Notes: a model not told the origin generated them from the letters alone. Positions 9,020-17,780 are shown, numbered from the stretch's first letter. The stretch: DNA of 28,620 bases from an uncultured Collinsella sp. (GCA_900545605.1 UQZL01000027.1:1-28620); one strand, 5' to 3'. Translations and numbers: made by a program.

Positions 9020-9083
9020 GTTGCGGTGAAATGCGGACTGTTTGGCGGCTTTTTTGGCCAAAACAGTCCTTATTCCACCGCAA
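9020..9083. repeat. Interspersed palindromic element, copy 1
   Basis: A 64-base imperfect palindrome between addA and dnaE. The outer arms are TTGCGGTG and CACCGCAA; GGACTGTTT pairs with AAACAGTCC inside, around a GGC-GCC core with a T run. The same element recurs at 28337-28401 in the same orientation. Both copies share TTGCGGTGAAAT, GGACTG, GGCCAAAACAGTCC and TATTCCACCGCAA. Both also keep the same mismatch where GGTGAAAT faces TATTCCACC. No T run follows the stem on either strand, so it is not a standard terminator. It may act as an RNA hairpin at the addA 3' end. Confidence 0.85.
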
Positions 9084-9095
9084 GTTATCTGAGGA

Positions 9096-12000
9096 CTAGA
9101 AGTTGTAGGTGACTACTTGAGGTTCGGCGGGTTCGACGAAGATGGCTGGATTCGCCTGCTCCACGCGAACGAACTTGACCGTCACCGTCTCAAAGCCCGC
9201 CTTGTGCAACACGTCGGCGTAAACGCGCGCCTGCAGGGCGTGCTTCTCGAGCAGCTGGTCCGGCGTCTCGTCCGGCGTGCCGCCCGTCTTGTAATCGATG
9301 ACCAGTGCGCGTGACGGATCGGCCGGGTCGGTCGCCAAAGCGTCGATGGCGCCTTCGGCATATGCACCGTAGCGGGCGATGTCCTCGTCCTCGCAGCCCA
9401 GCGAGAAGAACGGCACCTCGGCGCGAACGCACGGCCACGCGAACAGCTCGGCACGAACCGACGACTTGAGCCAGCGCTCCAGAGCGACATCGAAGCGCTC
9501 GCGCTGTTCTGGCGTCAGGTGCCACAGGCGAGCCAGGGCGTCGGCACGCTCAGCGGGCAGCGCATCGGCACCCATCTCGATGAGCCACTGGCAGGCGGCG
9601 TGGAAGGCCGAGCCCAGCGCCATGGGATTGCCGGCGGGCTCGACAGCGGCCACGTCTGCATCCGTCATCTCCGAGCCATCCGACTCTGCATCATCGCCGG
9701 ACTCGTCCATGGGAACACGAGCCTCGGCGGCACGGTCTTCCGTCTCGGCATGGAGTGCCGCGGCGATTGACGAGTAGCTATACGAGTCACGCGCCGGGAA
9801 CGGACAGATGCCCATGCGCACGCCCACTGCCTGGGGATACACAAGCTCAAACGAATCGGGCTTGGGGTCAGCAGGACCGGGCACAGTTGAGTGCGCAGCA
9901 CTATCGGCGACATCGACATCGCCGCGAACAAGCCTGCTCTCGGCATCCAGTGAAGCGTTGGCTTCAAACGCCTGCTCGCCAAAGGTAAAGCCCGCGAGCG
10001 AAATGAGCTCGTAGTCGCCCGGCTGGGAGTTATCGAACACCAGGCGGTCGGCATCGAGCTGCGGCATGTCCAGAGCGTCGGTCGGCAAAATACGGCGCAG
10101 CACGTCGTAGGTCAGATCGGTCTCGACGTCGAAGGTCGGCACCGTCACCTTGCCACGGCTCACGCCGGCATCCATCGCCAAGATCACCAGCTCGCGCGCA
10201 CGCGTCATGGCAACATAGAGCAAGCGGGCCCGCTCCTCGAGCGAAAGCCGCAGATCATCGTTGCGCAGGCGGGCAAATGCCTCGGCGGGAGAATCCGTCG
10301 CGCAGACGTCCTCCATGAGCTCCGGCGGCAGCCACAGCGACGTGCCCTTGCCCTTAAACGCATGCTCAAACTGCTTTTTGACGTCGTCGCCCTTCACAAA
10401 GGTTCCGTCGGCGAGCTTAACGCCGTCGAAGCGTGCCGGCAGTGCCACGACCTGCGCTCCGCCATCGACGCGACCCATCTGTGCCGCACCCGAGGACTTA
10501 CGCACGCCAAAGCACTCGGCGACCGCCACGACCGGATATTCCAGACCCTTGGAGGCATGCACCGTCATGATGCGTACCGCGCCGTCACCCTCCTCGTTGA
10601 GCGCGCCCGGGGCCTCCTTGCCCGCCAAGAAGCGGTCGAAGGCCAGCGCGATGGAACGCGGCGAGTTGCCGAACTCGGCCTCAGCCTCAGCCACGGCGTC
10701 GAGCGCCTTGAGCACGTTGGCGGCAATGGCCTTGCCCTCGGGGCCGCGCTGCGCCAGGCGCACAAACCAGCCGGAGGCGTTGACCACGTCGCGCGCGATG
10801 GCGGCGAACGAATCGCGGCCCGCGCGACGAAGCGCATACCGCAGCACCTCGCGGGCGCGCTTCACAAGCGGCAAGTCTTGCAAACCCGGCACGTCGGAAT
10901 CGCTCATGATGCCCATGTCGATATTCCGGCGCGAGGTCTCCCCTGTCTCGCTATCGAGCTTGGTCGCCAGCGCCAGGAACTCCTGAGCGCCGAGCGCAAA
11001 CATCGGCGAGGCGAGCAGCGGCATAAGGCCCCGCGCCGTATCGGCCGGATTGGCGAGCGCACAAACCAGGGCGCGCACCGTCTGCACCTCGGCTGCTTGG
11101 GCAAAGACCGAGCCGCCCGCGATGACGCAGTCGAGCCCCTGATCGCGGAAGGCCTGGGCGTAGACGTCGGCGTTGGTCATGCGGCCCAGCAGCAGCACCA
11201 TGCCGCCCTGGGGCTGGCCGGCATCGGCAAGCGCGCGGAATCGCTCGGCGATCGCACGGGCCTTGGCCTGTGTGCGTTCCTGCGTACTGCCGCCGGCAAC
11301 AAAGAGGGCCTGGCGACGCGAGGCGTCTGCCACCAGCGTGTCCTTGCGGCCGTCGCTCGCCTCAAGATCCAAAAAGCCCTGCATCAGGCCGCCGTCATCG
11401 CCGTCGAAGACGCGTGCCACGTAACGCAGTACCTCGTCGTGGCTGCGGAAGTTGCGCACGAGTTTGACGAGTTCGCCGGCAGGGGCGTCGACCACGGCAG
11501 TCGCCTCGGGCGCGGCAGACGAGCCCACCTTGCGCTCCTGACGACGGAACACCTCGACCTCGGCGCCACGGAAGCGATAGATGGACTGCTGCGCATCGCC
11601 CACGGTGCACAGCGCGCGCTCCCCCGCACCCGTCAGGTAACGGATCAGATCGACCTGCATCTGGTCGGTATCCTGAAACTCATCGATCATGACCATCTTA
11701 AAGCGGCCCTCGTACGCAGCACGGATGGCAGGGTAATCGCGCAGGGCCTCGTAAGCCATACGCAGCAGGTCGTTATTATCGAGGGCGGACTGGGCAGCCT
11801 TCAGCGCGCGATACTCGGCCTCCACGGAACGGGCCAGGCCCACCAACGCATCGAGCGCCGGGCCACCACAGGCAAGCACGATATTGATAAACGCATCGGC
11901 GGCCTCGGCCTTGAGCAGCTCGACCTGCTCCTTGGGGAACGCCTTGCTCGCGCGCGGCATGGTGCACGACATCATGAGTCGCGCCGCATCGACCATGGTC

Positions 12001-12722
12001 TTGTCGCTCGCCTCGAACGCGTCGATGGCATCGAGCGCCGCCTGCGCCTTCTCGGTCGCGGCCTTGCTTGCGCCCAGCGCCGCGCGATAGGCATCGGCGA
12101 GTGCCGAGGTATCGGCCTGCCCGCGCGCCACGCACACGTCGTCCATACCGCCCGGCAACTGGCTCGACAGCTCCAGCAGGTCGCGCACCAGGCCCTTGAT
12201 GGTCGTGCCGGTGCCAAAGGAACCGCCCTCGCCCGCCATGGGATACCAGGCATAGAGGGCCTTGAGCGATGCCGCGAGCTCGGGGGCGGCATCGGGCGCC
12301 GTCGCGCGGGCCAACACATGCTCAACAGCCTGGTCCATAAGCTCGTCGGTATCGGTGAGCACCGTGAACTCGGGGTCGATGCCCAGCTCCAGCGCATGCG
12401 CGCGCAGGATACGCGAGCACATGCCGTGAATGGTCGAGATCCACGCGTCGTCGACGGTCAGTGCTTCCTCGTCCATGCCCTCGTCGATAAGCGCACGGCG
12501 CACGCGGTCACGGATCTCGGCCGCGGCATCTTTGGTAAAGGTAATGGCGAGCACCTGGTCCAGATGCTCGACGAACGGACCTGATTCGGGCGAGAGCGCG
12601 TAGACGATGCGGCGCGTGAGGGTAAAGGTCTTACCCGAACCGGCGCCCGCCGAGACAAACAGCGGGCGGTCGAGCGTTTTGACAATCTGCAGCTGTTGCG
12701 GCATCAAAGTCGAAAGATCCAT
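9096..12722 (-). CDS. addA: AddA-type helicase-nuclease, UvrD/Rep superfamily 1 with RecB-like nuclease
   Basis: 1208 residues. Superfamily 1 helicase motifs run in order: SAGAGSGKT (about 24-32), AITFTKDAAAEIRDRV, DEFQDTD, VRNFRSHDEVL, IMTVHASKGLEYPVV and LLYVAMTRARE. The C-terminal PD-(D/E)XK nuclease has AIDAL, LVIDYKTGG and a downstream QARVYAD, which supplies the usual Asp, Asp-x-Lys and Gln/Tyr set. AddA with AddB processes double-strand breaks to 3' tails for RecA loading, the role of RecBCD in other bacteria. The start lies three bases after the addB stop; GGAGGG is 11 bases upstream, within the end of addB. Translation is probably coupled. It is the partner of the gene at 12726-15815. 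Confidence 0.94.
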   Translation of the reverse strand: MDLSTLMPQQLQIVKTLDRPLFVSAGAGSGKTFTLTRRIVYALSPESGPFVEHLDQVLAITFTKDAAAEIRDRVRRALIDEGMDEEALTVDDAWISTIHGMCSRILRAHALELGIDPEFTVLTDTDELMDQAVEHVLARATAPDAAPELAASLKALYAWYPMAGEGGSFGTGTTIKGLVRDLLELSSQLPGGMDDVCVARGQADTSALADAYRAALGASKAATEKAQAALDAIDAFEASDKTMVDAARLMMSCTMPRASKAFPKEQVELLKAEAADAFINIVLACGGPALDALVGLARSVEAEYRALKAAQSALDNNDLLRMAYEALRDYPAIRAAYEGRFKMVMIDEFQDTDQMQVDLIRYLTGAGERALCTVGDAQQSIYRFRGAEVEVFRRQERKVGSSAAPEATAVVDAPAGELVKLVRNFRSHDEVLRYVARVFDGDDGGLMQGFLDLEASDGRKDTLVADASRRQALFVAGGSTQERTQAKARAIAERFRALADAGQPQGGMVLLLGRMTNADVYAQAFRDQGLDCVIAGGSVFAQAAEVQTVRALVCALANPADTARGLMPLLASPMFALGAQEFLALATKLDSETGETSRRNIDMGIMSDSDVPGLQDLPLVKRAREVLRYALRRAGRDSFAAIARDVVNASGWFVRLAQRGPEGKAIAANVLKALDAVAEAEAEFGNSPRSIALAFDRFLAGKEAPGALNEEGDGAVRIMTVHASKGLEYPVVAVAECFGVRKSSGAAQMGRVDGGAQVVALPARFDGVKLADGTFVKGDDVKKQFEHAFKGKGTSLWLPPELMEDVCATDSPAEAFARLRNDDLRLSLEERARLLYVAMTRARELVILAMDAGVSRGKVTVPTFDVETDLTYDVLRRILPTDALDMPQLDADRLVFDNSQPGDYELISLAGFTFGEQAFEANASLDAESRLVRGDVDVADSAAHSTVPGPADPKPDSFELVYPQAVGVRMGICPFPARDSYSYSSIAAALHAETEDRAAEARVPMDESGDDAESDGSEMTDADVAAVEPAGNPMALGSAFHAACQWLIEMGADALPAERADALARLWHLTPEQRERFDVALERWLKSSVRAELFAWPCVRAEVPFFSLGCEDEDIARYGAYAEGAIDALATDPADPSRALVIDYKTGGTPDETPDQLLEKHALQARVYADVLHKAGFETVTVKFVRVEQANPAIFVEPAEPQVVTYNF

Positions 12723-12725
12723 GGT

Positions 12726-15700
12726 CTACACGTCCCTCCTTACAAACGTTCCTTCGTGGTTATACGAGCAGCGCGCATGCGCGGCCTGAACCGACGCCGG
12801 GTCGACGGCGGCAACGTTGCCCGCCTCGAGCTCGCGCAGGCGCTCGGCGATGCCGGCCTCAACGCGATCGAGCAGGACGTCGAAGTCCATGCTGCCACCC
12901 TCGCCGGGGAAACCTTTCTTAAGGCCCGGGATGCGGCCGTCGCCGCGCTCTTCCTCGAGCAGCTCGGCGCTCGCGGCACCGCGCAACGCCGGCTTGCCGC
13001 CCTTGGTCGAAAAGTAGAGCGCCGCGCGGGTGTCCAAATCCAGCGCCCGGCGCATGGCCTGGGCGTAGATAAGCGTTTGGGTATGTGGTGGCAACCAGCG
13101 CGGATCGTCGATGGGCGCCGTGCCCGATTCCTCGTCGCGCACCGTAGGGTCGGCGAGCTTAAACTCCTCAACGCCCGTGCGATGCTTGTAGTCGATCACC
13201 ACGGCACGATTCTCGGCGTCCACGTCCACGCGGTCGATGCGCCCGCCAAGCGGCCAACCGGCATACTCGACCTTGAGCTCGTTGAAGGTGAACTCCAGGT
13301 AGCGCGGGGCAAAGGGGGCAAGTGCCTCGGACTCGTAGGCAAGCACACCCTCCAGCTGCGGCAAGATCTCGGCCACCTGGCGCTCCTCCACCGGGGAGAG
13401 CGGCACTAGCGGGCCCTCCGTGCCGCGCTTGCCAGCGTGCTCGGCCAACGTCTCGTCAAAGACCTCGTGCAGCAGCTCCTGTGCACGCGGCAGATTCTCG
13501 GGCGTCACGCGCTCCATGCCTTCTTGGGGCAGACGGGCATGCAGATGCTCCAGCACGTCGTGGACAAAGTTGCCCTTCTCCATGTTGCCAAAGCCCGCGT
13601 CGATCGACTGGGGCTTGACGCGATACGACACGAACCAGCACAGTGGACAGGTAGAATAGGCCTCGATCTGCGAGGCGGACGTCAGACGCGGCACGAGCGG
13701 CGCGTTCTCGCCCTCGCCATCGCGACGGCGCAGAACCAGATACGGAATGGCTTCATCGCTCAGGTGCTGAGGGGCTTCGCAGGTCACGCGCTCGCGCTTG
13801 AGGCCTTCACCTGCCGCGGGATCAAAGTCGGCGATGATATCGCCCTCGCCCACGCACGTGGGCTTGGCAGCGCCAGCGGCCTCGGCATGTGCCCGCAGCT
13901 CGGTCCATACGGCTGCCGGGTAGCACTCTCGCGCCTGGCGATCGTGTGTCACGCGGGCAAGCGCGACCGGACCGCTCGTCGCCTGCATTGCACGGCCAAA
14001 GCGCACGCGCAGCAGGGCGGCGGGCTCCAAAGACACGCCGTCGCGGCGCAGCTCGGTCGTCAACGTGGCAAGCGGGCCCTCTTCGTGCGAAAGCGGATAG
14101 CTGTCCAGGTCGACATCGGCAAACAGCACGGCATCGTAGCCGCCAGGACGCAAAACCGACGCATCGGCAAGCGACACGAAGCGCACTTGCGCCCGTGGCG
14201 TGCGATCGACCTCGTAGGTCTCGTAATCGTAAGCGGTGCTGCGCTTGTCCACCTTAGTTCGAACGCCGTCGAGAACCGGCACGGTCGCGGCCTGCGACAC
14301 GTCGAGCGCGCGAGCATCGTTCATAAGGATGTCGATGGCATGGCGCAGCAAAGCCGTCTCTGCCTGACGACGGGCCTGGCCGTCAAGACCGCCTAGAGCG
14401 CGATCGGGCAGCGCCTCTGCAACGGCGAGCATGGCCTTGAGCGCCGTCACGGGTTTGTCGCGCCACAGCGCCTGAAACACGTCCGAGACCACGCACGGCA
14501 CATTCTTAAACCAGTTATCGTCGCTGGCGGCCTTGCGGGCGCCCCTCACCTGGCCCTGCACGCTCTGCAGCAGGCTCTTGACGCCCGCAGCGGTCTTGCT
14601 GCGCGACAGGCGCATGTTCTTGTCGAAGCCGCGGGCGCTCGCGGCGTCGGCACCCGAAAGCGGACTGTAGATCCAGTCGGTAAGCTCCGGCGCGGGCCAC
14701 CACTCGGTCTTTGACGCCATGCCCTCATCGGCGGCCTTCATGCGCTCGATCAGGCCGGCAAGCGCCGCAAACTGCCTGCCCGCGATGGACTGGGAAAACG
14801 CCGTGAACTCAGTTGTCTCGGCAGCGATATGACGAGCCGCCAGACGAGAGGCGAGCTCACCGAACAGCTGGGGTGCCCGGGCAGAAACGGCAAGCACGCG
14901 CACGGGGTCGGCAGAGGCGCCGTCGACCTCGGAACCCCGGCACGTTTTTACCAGATCATCAATTGCGTCCGCATAAGCATGAGCACGGGCATGGGGGCCA
15001 GCGACCTCAATAAAGGCAGGCTGAGCGGCGGTCCCGCAAGCGGCATCAGACGCGCCGACATCCTCCCCTAGCGGCGCGATCTCAAACAACACATCGCGGG
15101 CATCAAATGCCGCGGCAAGCTCCTCGCGCATCGCCGCCTGTTCGCGGGCAAGCAGCACGACGACCTCTCCCCCATTGTTCGCCACGGCAGACAGCAGCTC
15201 GAGCAGACCGTGCGTAAACGACGTGATACCGCGCACGCATACGGCGCGAGTGCACGCCGGCAGGCTATCGGCCAGGACACTGGTCATAATGTCAGCTGCC
15301 TCGCAGGGCTCAACCATATCTCGACGGTCCAAACCGCCCGCGTAGGCGCGCAAAAGCTCGAACACACGAGCCTCGGCATCGCTTTTTGGCTCAGGCTGGC
15401 AGTTGTCGCCACGGCATCGTTCGGCACCCGTCCCCGCAACGCCCGGCAACACGTCGCGGGCCATGCGCGCGAGCATGCGCACTGTGCCCTGACTGCGCGA
15501 AAGCGGCTGCAGGTCGGCATCGTCGAGACGCGTGACCATGTCCGAGAACAGCATCTGGCGCTGCAGGTTATCCACAAAGCTGCGGCCATCGCCCATAAGC
15601 TCCCACAGCGAGCGGAGCCACGATGTGGGCGTCTTGTAATCGATACCCAGTGAAACCCCGGCTTCTGCCGCATCATGACGGCACAAGTCGAGCTCGGCAA

Positions 15701-15815
15701 ACGAGGGCGCCAACAGAACAGCGCGCCCGTGGCGGGCAACCAGGTCGGCCAGCAGCGCCGCCTCGGCATCGCTCAAATCCGTGCCGGCATTGGTGGTATA
15801 GATTCGAACAGGCAT
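12726..15815 (-). CDS. addB: AddB-like nuclease subunit (PD-(D/E)XK family)
   Basis: 1029 residues, directly upstream of addA with a 3-base gap. The C-terminal nuclease is clear: SQIEAYSTCPLCWFVSYRV, FVHDVLEHLH, GGRIDRVDVD, VVIDYKHRTG and QTLIYAQAM give the expected His, Asp, Asp-x-Lys and Gln/Tyr pattern. The N-terminal half corresponds to an inactivated helicase. The Walker A loop that Bacillus AddB has near its start is absent; this protein begins MPVRIYTTNAGTDLSDAEA. The C-terminal cluster that normally supplies three of four Fe-S cysteines reads HARCSYNHEG, with a single Cys, so a standard 4Fe-4S cluster looks incomplete. The ATG at 15815 has GGAGG very close upstream (3 bases). The gene symbol rests on position and nuclease motifs, because the N-terminal half is poorly conserved. 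Confidence 0.85.
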   Translation of the reverse strand: MPVRIYTTNAGTDLSDAEAALLADLVARHGRAVLLAPSFAELDLCRHDAAEAGVSLGIDYKTPTSWLRSLWELMGDGRSFVDNLQRQMLFSDMVTRLDDADLQPLSRSQGTVRMLARMARDVLPGVAGTGAERCRGDNCQPEPKSDAEARVFELLRAYAGGLDRRDMVEPCEAADIMTSVLADSLPACTRAVCVRGITSFTHGLLELLSAVANNGGEVVVLLAREQAAMREELAAAFDARDVLFEIAPLGEDVGASDAACGTAAQPAFIEVAGPHARAHAYADAIDDLVKTCRGSEVDGASADPVRVLAVSARAPQLFGELASRLAARHIAAETTEFTAFSQSIAGRQFAALAGLIERMKAADEGMASKTEWWPAPELTDWIYSPLSGADAASARGFDKNMRLSRSKTAAGVKSLLQSVQGQVRGARKAASDDNWFKNVPCVVSDVFQALWRDKPVTALKAMLAVAEALPDRALGGLDGQARRQAETALLRHAIDILMNDARALDVSQAATVPVLDGVRTKVDKRSTAYDYETYEVDRTPRAQVRFVSLADASVLRPGGYDAVLFADVDLDSYPLSHEEGPLATLTTELRRDGVSLEPAALLRVRFGRAMQATSGPVALARVTHDRQARECYPAAVWTELRAHAEAAGAAKPTCVGEGDIIADFDPAAGEGLKRERVTCEAPQHLSDEAIPYLVLRRRDGEGENAPLVPRLTSASQIEAYSTCPLCWFVSYRVKPQSIDAGFGNMEKGNFVHDVLEHLHARLPQEGMERVTPENLPRAQELLHEVFDETLAEHAGKRGTEGPLVPLSPVEERQVAEILPQLEGVLAYESEALAPFAPRYLEFTFNELKVEYAGWPLGGRIDRVDVDAENRAVVIDYKHRTGVEEFKLADPTVRDEESGTAPIDDPRWLPPHTQTLIYAQAMRRALDLDTRAALYFSTKGGKPALRGAASAELLEEERGDGRIPGLKKGFPGEGGSMDFDVLLDRVEAGIAERLRELEAGNVAAVDPASVQAAHARCSYNHEGTFVRRDV

Positions 15816-15945
15816 GGTCCTCCGCTCAAACTGTTCGCAATAATCAATGCATCCATCCTACCCGCCCACGCGGACACATTGCCACCACAGCTCCATCTTT
15901 TGGTACAAAGCAACCTGACCCCAACGAACCAGCCGATTGCGGGCA

Positions 15946-15975
15946 TATAAAAACCGCCCCCGGAGGAGCGGTTTT
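15946..15975 (-). terminator. Intrinsic terminator after yerC
   Basis: Stem of 8 bp (15950-15957 with 15968-15975, AAAACCGC and its complement) with a C-rich loop. On the minus strand the stem runs into TTTTTATATG. It sits 25 bases after the yerC stop and ends transcription before addB. Confidence 0.82.
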
Positions 15976-15999
15976 GCACAATTCGTTTTTGTCGCTGGC

Positions 16000-16299
16000 C
16001 TACTCGCCATCCTCCAACTTAATGAGGATCTTGCGGTAGCCACCGTACTCGCCGTTCAGCGCCTTTGAAACGCGGCTCACCGTGGTGGACGAAGCGCCGG
16101 TACGGGCCTGAACCTCAACATAAGGCTCGCCCTCGTCCAAATAGCGCGCAACCTGCAAACGCTGAGAAAGGTCGCAAATCTCGCGCGGCGTGCAGATATC
16201 GGTCAAAAACGCTTGGATATCCTTCTCGTCGTCCAAAAGGCTAAATGCGTGGACCAGCTGCTTGACATCAGGCTTGTCAAACATGTTCTCGATATTCAT
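16000..16299 (-). CDS. yerC: YerC/YecD-type TrpR-related DNA-binding protein
   Basis: 99 residues, all helical in prediction by eye, matching the short TrpR-superfamily proteins called YerC/YecD. The core is LTDICTPREICDLSQRLQVA followed by the helix-turn-helix TGASSTTVSRVSKAL (about 68-82), then GGYRKIL near the end. Family knowledge: TrpR relatives bind palindromic operators, but the ligand and targets of the YerC branch are not established, and the tryptophan-pocket role cannot be assumed. The ATG at 16299 has a weak GGCGGTG 4 to 5 bases upstream. It stands alone, between its own terminator and a structured leader (16347-16399). Confidence 0.92.
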   Translation of the reverse strand: MNIENMFDKPDVKQLVHAFSLLDDEKDIQAFLTDICTPREICDLSQRLQVARYLDEGEPYVEVQARTGASSTTVSRVSKALNGEYGGYRKILIKLEDGE

Positions 16300-16346
16300 C
16301 GATCACCGCCAAACCCGCCAAAAGGCATCGAAGTTGATACTGACAT

Positions 16347-16399
16347 CGGGCATCGTTCGCCCGTTCTATGCAATAGGGCAACGCCTGTGGCTTTTGCCC
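16347..16399 (-). promoter_or_regulatory. yerC: Tandem hairpins in the yerC leader
   Basis: On the minus strand the leader first meets GGGCAA...TTGCCC (16399-16376) with an inner GCC-aca-GGC stem. It then meets CGGGC...GCCCG (16363-16347). Neither is followed by a T run. They could form a structured 5' UTR, and the palindromes could equally be DNA operators for autoregulation. Confidence 0.4.
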
Positions 16400-16404
16400 G
16401 TAGC

Positions 16405-16435
16405 AGTGTAGCACACCACCAAACTAAAGCGACAA
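16405..16435 (-). promoter_or_regulatory. yerC: Putative yerC promoter
   Basis: Minus-strand TACACT (16410-16405) preceded by TGC, giving an extended -10. TTGTCG (16435-16430) lies 19 bases further upstream. The spacer is longer than ideal. A leader of about 100 bases would result. Confidence 0.4.
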
Positions 16436-16623
16436 GACTCTCTGCCAGCGGCGCGTTTTTCAGGACGAACGCCGTTTAGAAACCATATGCGCACGTAAGC
16501 TCCACGAATATTTGAGACAATGGGCGCCCAAACACCGCGGCGCGCCCGCGCAACCATCCAGGTCGCCGCCGTAAGCCGCTTCACGCGACGCCAGCAATCC
16601 CGGCGCAAGAAAGGATTCACGCC

Positions 16624-16989
16624 ATGCGCTTTATGCTTAACTGGCTCTTCACCTCGATCGCCATCGCGATCGCCACGTTCCTCGTCCCCGGTATCCAACC
16701 CTTCGGCTTTGCCGAGACCTGGGTCTGCTTTGCCTTTGTGGGACTGTTCCTGAACATTGTCGATTCGTTCGTCAAACCGTTCCTCACGGTCATCTCGCTG
16801 CCGCTCACGATCATTACGCTGGGCATTTTCCAGCTTGTCGTCAACAGCTTTATGCTTGAGCTCGCGAGCTACCTGTCGGTCAACCTGCTGGGCGTCGGCA
16901 TCTCCATCGCCAGCTTTGGATCGGCCTTTATGGGCAGCATCCTGGTGTCCATCACGCGCAGCATCCTCGACAGCATCGCCGAGGACTAA
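16624..16989 (+). CDS. Phage holin family 4 / YvlD-type small membrane protein
   Basis: 121 residues with four hydrophobic segments: about 5-22, 32-48, 54-78 and 86-108. The pattern matches the YvlD-like family named phage holin 4 superfamily. Typical signatures are the N-terminal RFMLNWLFTSIAIAIATFLV, LFLNIVDSFVKPFLTVISLP and ITLGIFQLVVNSFML. Despite the family name there are no phage genes nearby and no endolysin. The family is a common chromosomal membrane protein of unknown function, in some Firmicutes linked to envelope stress. AAAGGA lies 8 bases before the ATG. It is monocistronic with its own terminator. Confidence 0.88.
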   Translation: MRFMLNWLFTSIAIAIATFLVPGIQPFGFAETWVCFAFVGLFLNIVDSFVKPFLTVISLPLTIITLGIFQLVVNSFMLELASYLSVNLLGVGISIASFGSAFMGSILVSITRSILDSIAED

Positions 16990-17029
16990 AACGGCCATTC
17001 CGACCGTGTCCGTCTCAACAGCCCAAAAC

Positions 17030-17070
17030 GAAGGCCGCCCATCGCAAAAATGGACGGCCTTCTTATTTTT
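17030..17070 (+). terminator. Intrinsic terminator after the membrane protein
   Basis: Long stem GAAGGCCG-CCAT (17030-17042) with ATGG-CGGCCTTC (17050-17062), one mismatch, then TTATTTTTC. On the minus strand the stem is followed by GTTTTGG, so it may also serve the convergent Rrf2 gene weakly. Confidence 0.82.
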
Positions 17071-17130
17071 CAAGTCTCAAAGGGCGAGAGAATCTACCAT
17101 TTCCACCCCGTCCCCAAATGCAGGTGTGGG

Positions 17131-17559
17131 TTAGATGACGTAGTCGTAGCCATGGTTGGGAGCGACTAGTTGATCGAGCGTCACACCGTCGAGGTAGTCG
17201 TTGATGAGCTTGTCCAGGTTCTTCCACACGTCGAGCGTGGGACACTCATCCGAACGCGAGCAGCCCTTGCAGTCGCCATCCAGGCAGGCGACCGGCGCCA
17301 GACTGCCCTCGGTCAGGCGCAAGATCTCGCCCACCGTGTACTGCTCGGGCGGACGCGTGAGCACATAGCCGCCGCCCTTGCCACGCATACCCGAAAGCAT
17401 GTTGGCGCGCACGAGCGTAGCCAAGATGTTCTCCAGATATTTCTCGGAAATCCCCTGGCGCGCCGCGATCTCTTTGAGCGGGATGCGACCGGCTGCCTGG
17501 TGCTCGGCCAGGTCGACCATAACGCGCAGGGCATATCTGCCCTTAGTAGAAACCAACAT
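17131..17559 (-). CDS. Rrf2-family transcriptional regulator (CymR/IscR-like)
   Basis: 142 residues. The N-terminal winged helix starts MLVSTKGRYALRVMVDLAEH, with the recognition part IAARQGISEKYLENILATLV (31-50) and the wing MRGKGGGYVLTRP. A cysteine cluster follows: Cys92, Cys97, Cys100 and Cys106 (CLDGDC, KGC, SRSDEC). Family knowledge: IscR holds a 2Fe-2S cluster through three Cys in this region, while CymR of Firmicutes represses cysteine genes with CysK as partner. The gene is divergent from cysK across a 253-base AT-rich region, so control of cysK is a reasonable inference. Which signal it senses, Fe-S status or cysteine/O-acetylserine, cannot be decided from sequence. The ATG at 17559 has AAAGG 11 bases upstream. 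Confidence 0.93.
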   Translation of the reverse strand: MLVSTKGRYALRVMVDLAEHQAAGRIPLKEIAARQGISEKYLENILATLVRANMLSGMRGKGGGYVLTRPPEQYTVGEILRLTEGSLAPVACLDGDCKGCSRSDECPTLDVWKNLDKLINDYLDGVTLDQLVAPNHGYDYVI

Positions 17560-17676
17560 GTATAGTGCTGCCTTTCGGTCATTTAGTCCGTAGAAATTCT
17601 AGCCGAAAAATTTGTTTTGAAAATACCCGTTCCGGTCAAGATGGTTAATCGACTCGTAATAATCTTCTATTTCCTA

Positions 17677-17705
17677 TTGCGTTACTAGGCTTTACTGTCT
17701 ACTAT
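17677..17705 (+). promoter_or_regulatory. cysK: cysK promoter
   Basis: TTGCGT (17677-17682), a 17-base spacer, then TACTAT (17700-17705), a good sigma-70-type match. It predicts a start near 17712 and a leader of about 100 bases. The small inverted repeat CCTA...TAGG (17673-17689) overlaps the -35 and is a candidate Rrf2 site. Confidence 0.65.
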
Positions 17706-17716
17706 GCTTGCCAACA

Positions 17717-17780
17717 GCAAAACGAACAACCTATAAGGTTTGTGGGTTTCGTTGCTACACACACCGTAAAACCACACGGT
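17717..17780 (+). promoter_or_regulatory. cysK: Structured 5' leader of cysK
   Basis: Two stem-loops lie in the predicted leader. The first pairs AGCAA-CGAA with TTCGTTGCT (about 17717-17755) with an inner AACC-tataa-GGTT hairpin (17728-17740). The second is ACCGT...ACGGT (17763-17780). No T-box sequence and no terminator T run is seen, so control could be translational or simply structural. Confidence 0.4.

Larger units (their letters stand above)
16300..16623. other. 324-base intergenic region between yerC and the membrane protein
   Basis: Contains the putative yerC promoter and leader hairpins (entered separately) in its left half. The right half (about 16440-16610) is GC-rich and shows no convincing gene. 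A possible extended -10 for the plus-strand membrane protein is TGAGACAAT near 16512-16520, without a good -35. Open frames crossing this stretch on both strands lack ribosome binding sites. Confidence 0.5.

Noticed and set aside
10362..12584. A 740-codon open frame antisense to addA
   Set aside because: Same antisense shadow pattern; the minus strand carries all helicase motifs in order.
16624..16989. Prophage lysis gene, from the holin family name
   Set aside because: No endolysin, capsid, integrase or other phage gene is nearby, and the YvlD-like branch is chromosomal.
16366..17073. A 235-codon minus-strand open frame over the small membrane protein
   Set aside because: It is charged and repetitive (Asp, Arg, Glu, Gly), runs through the terminator at 17030-17070, and the plus strand encodes a real four-helix protein.
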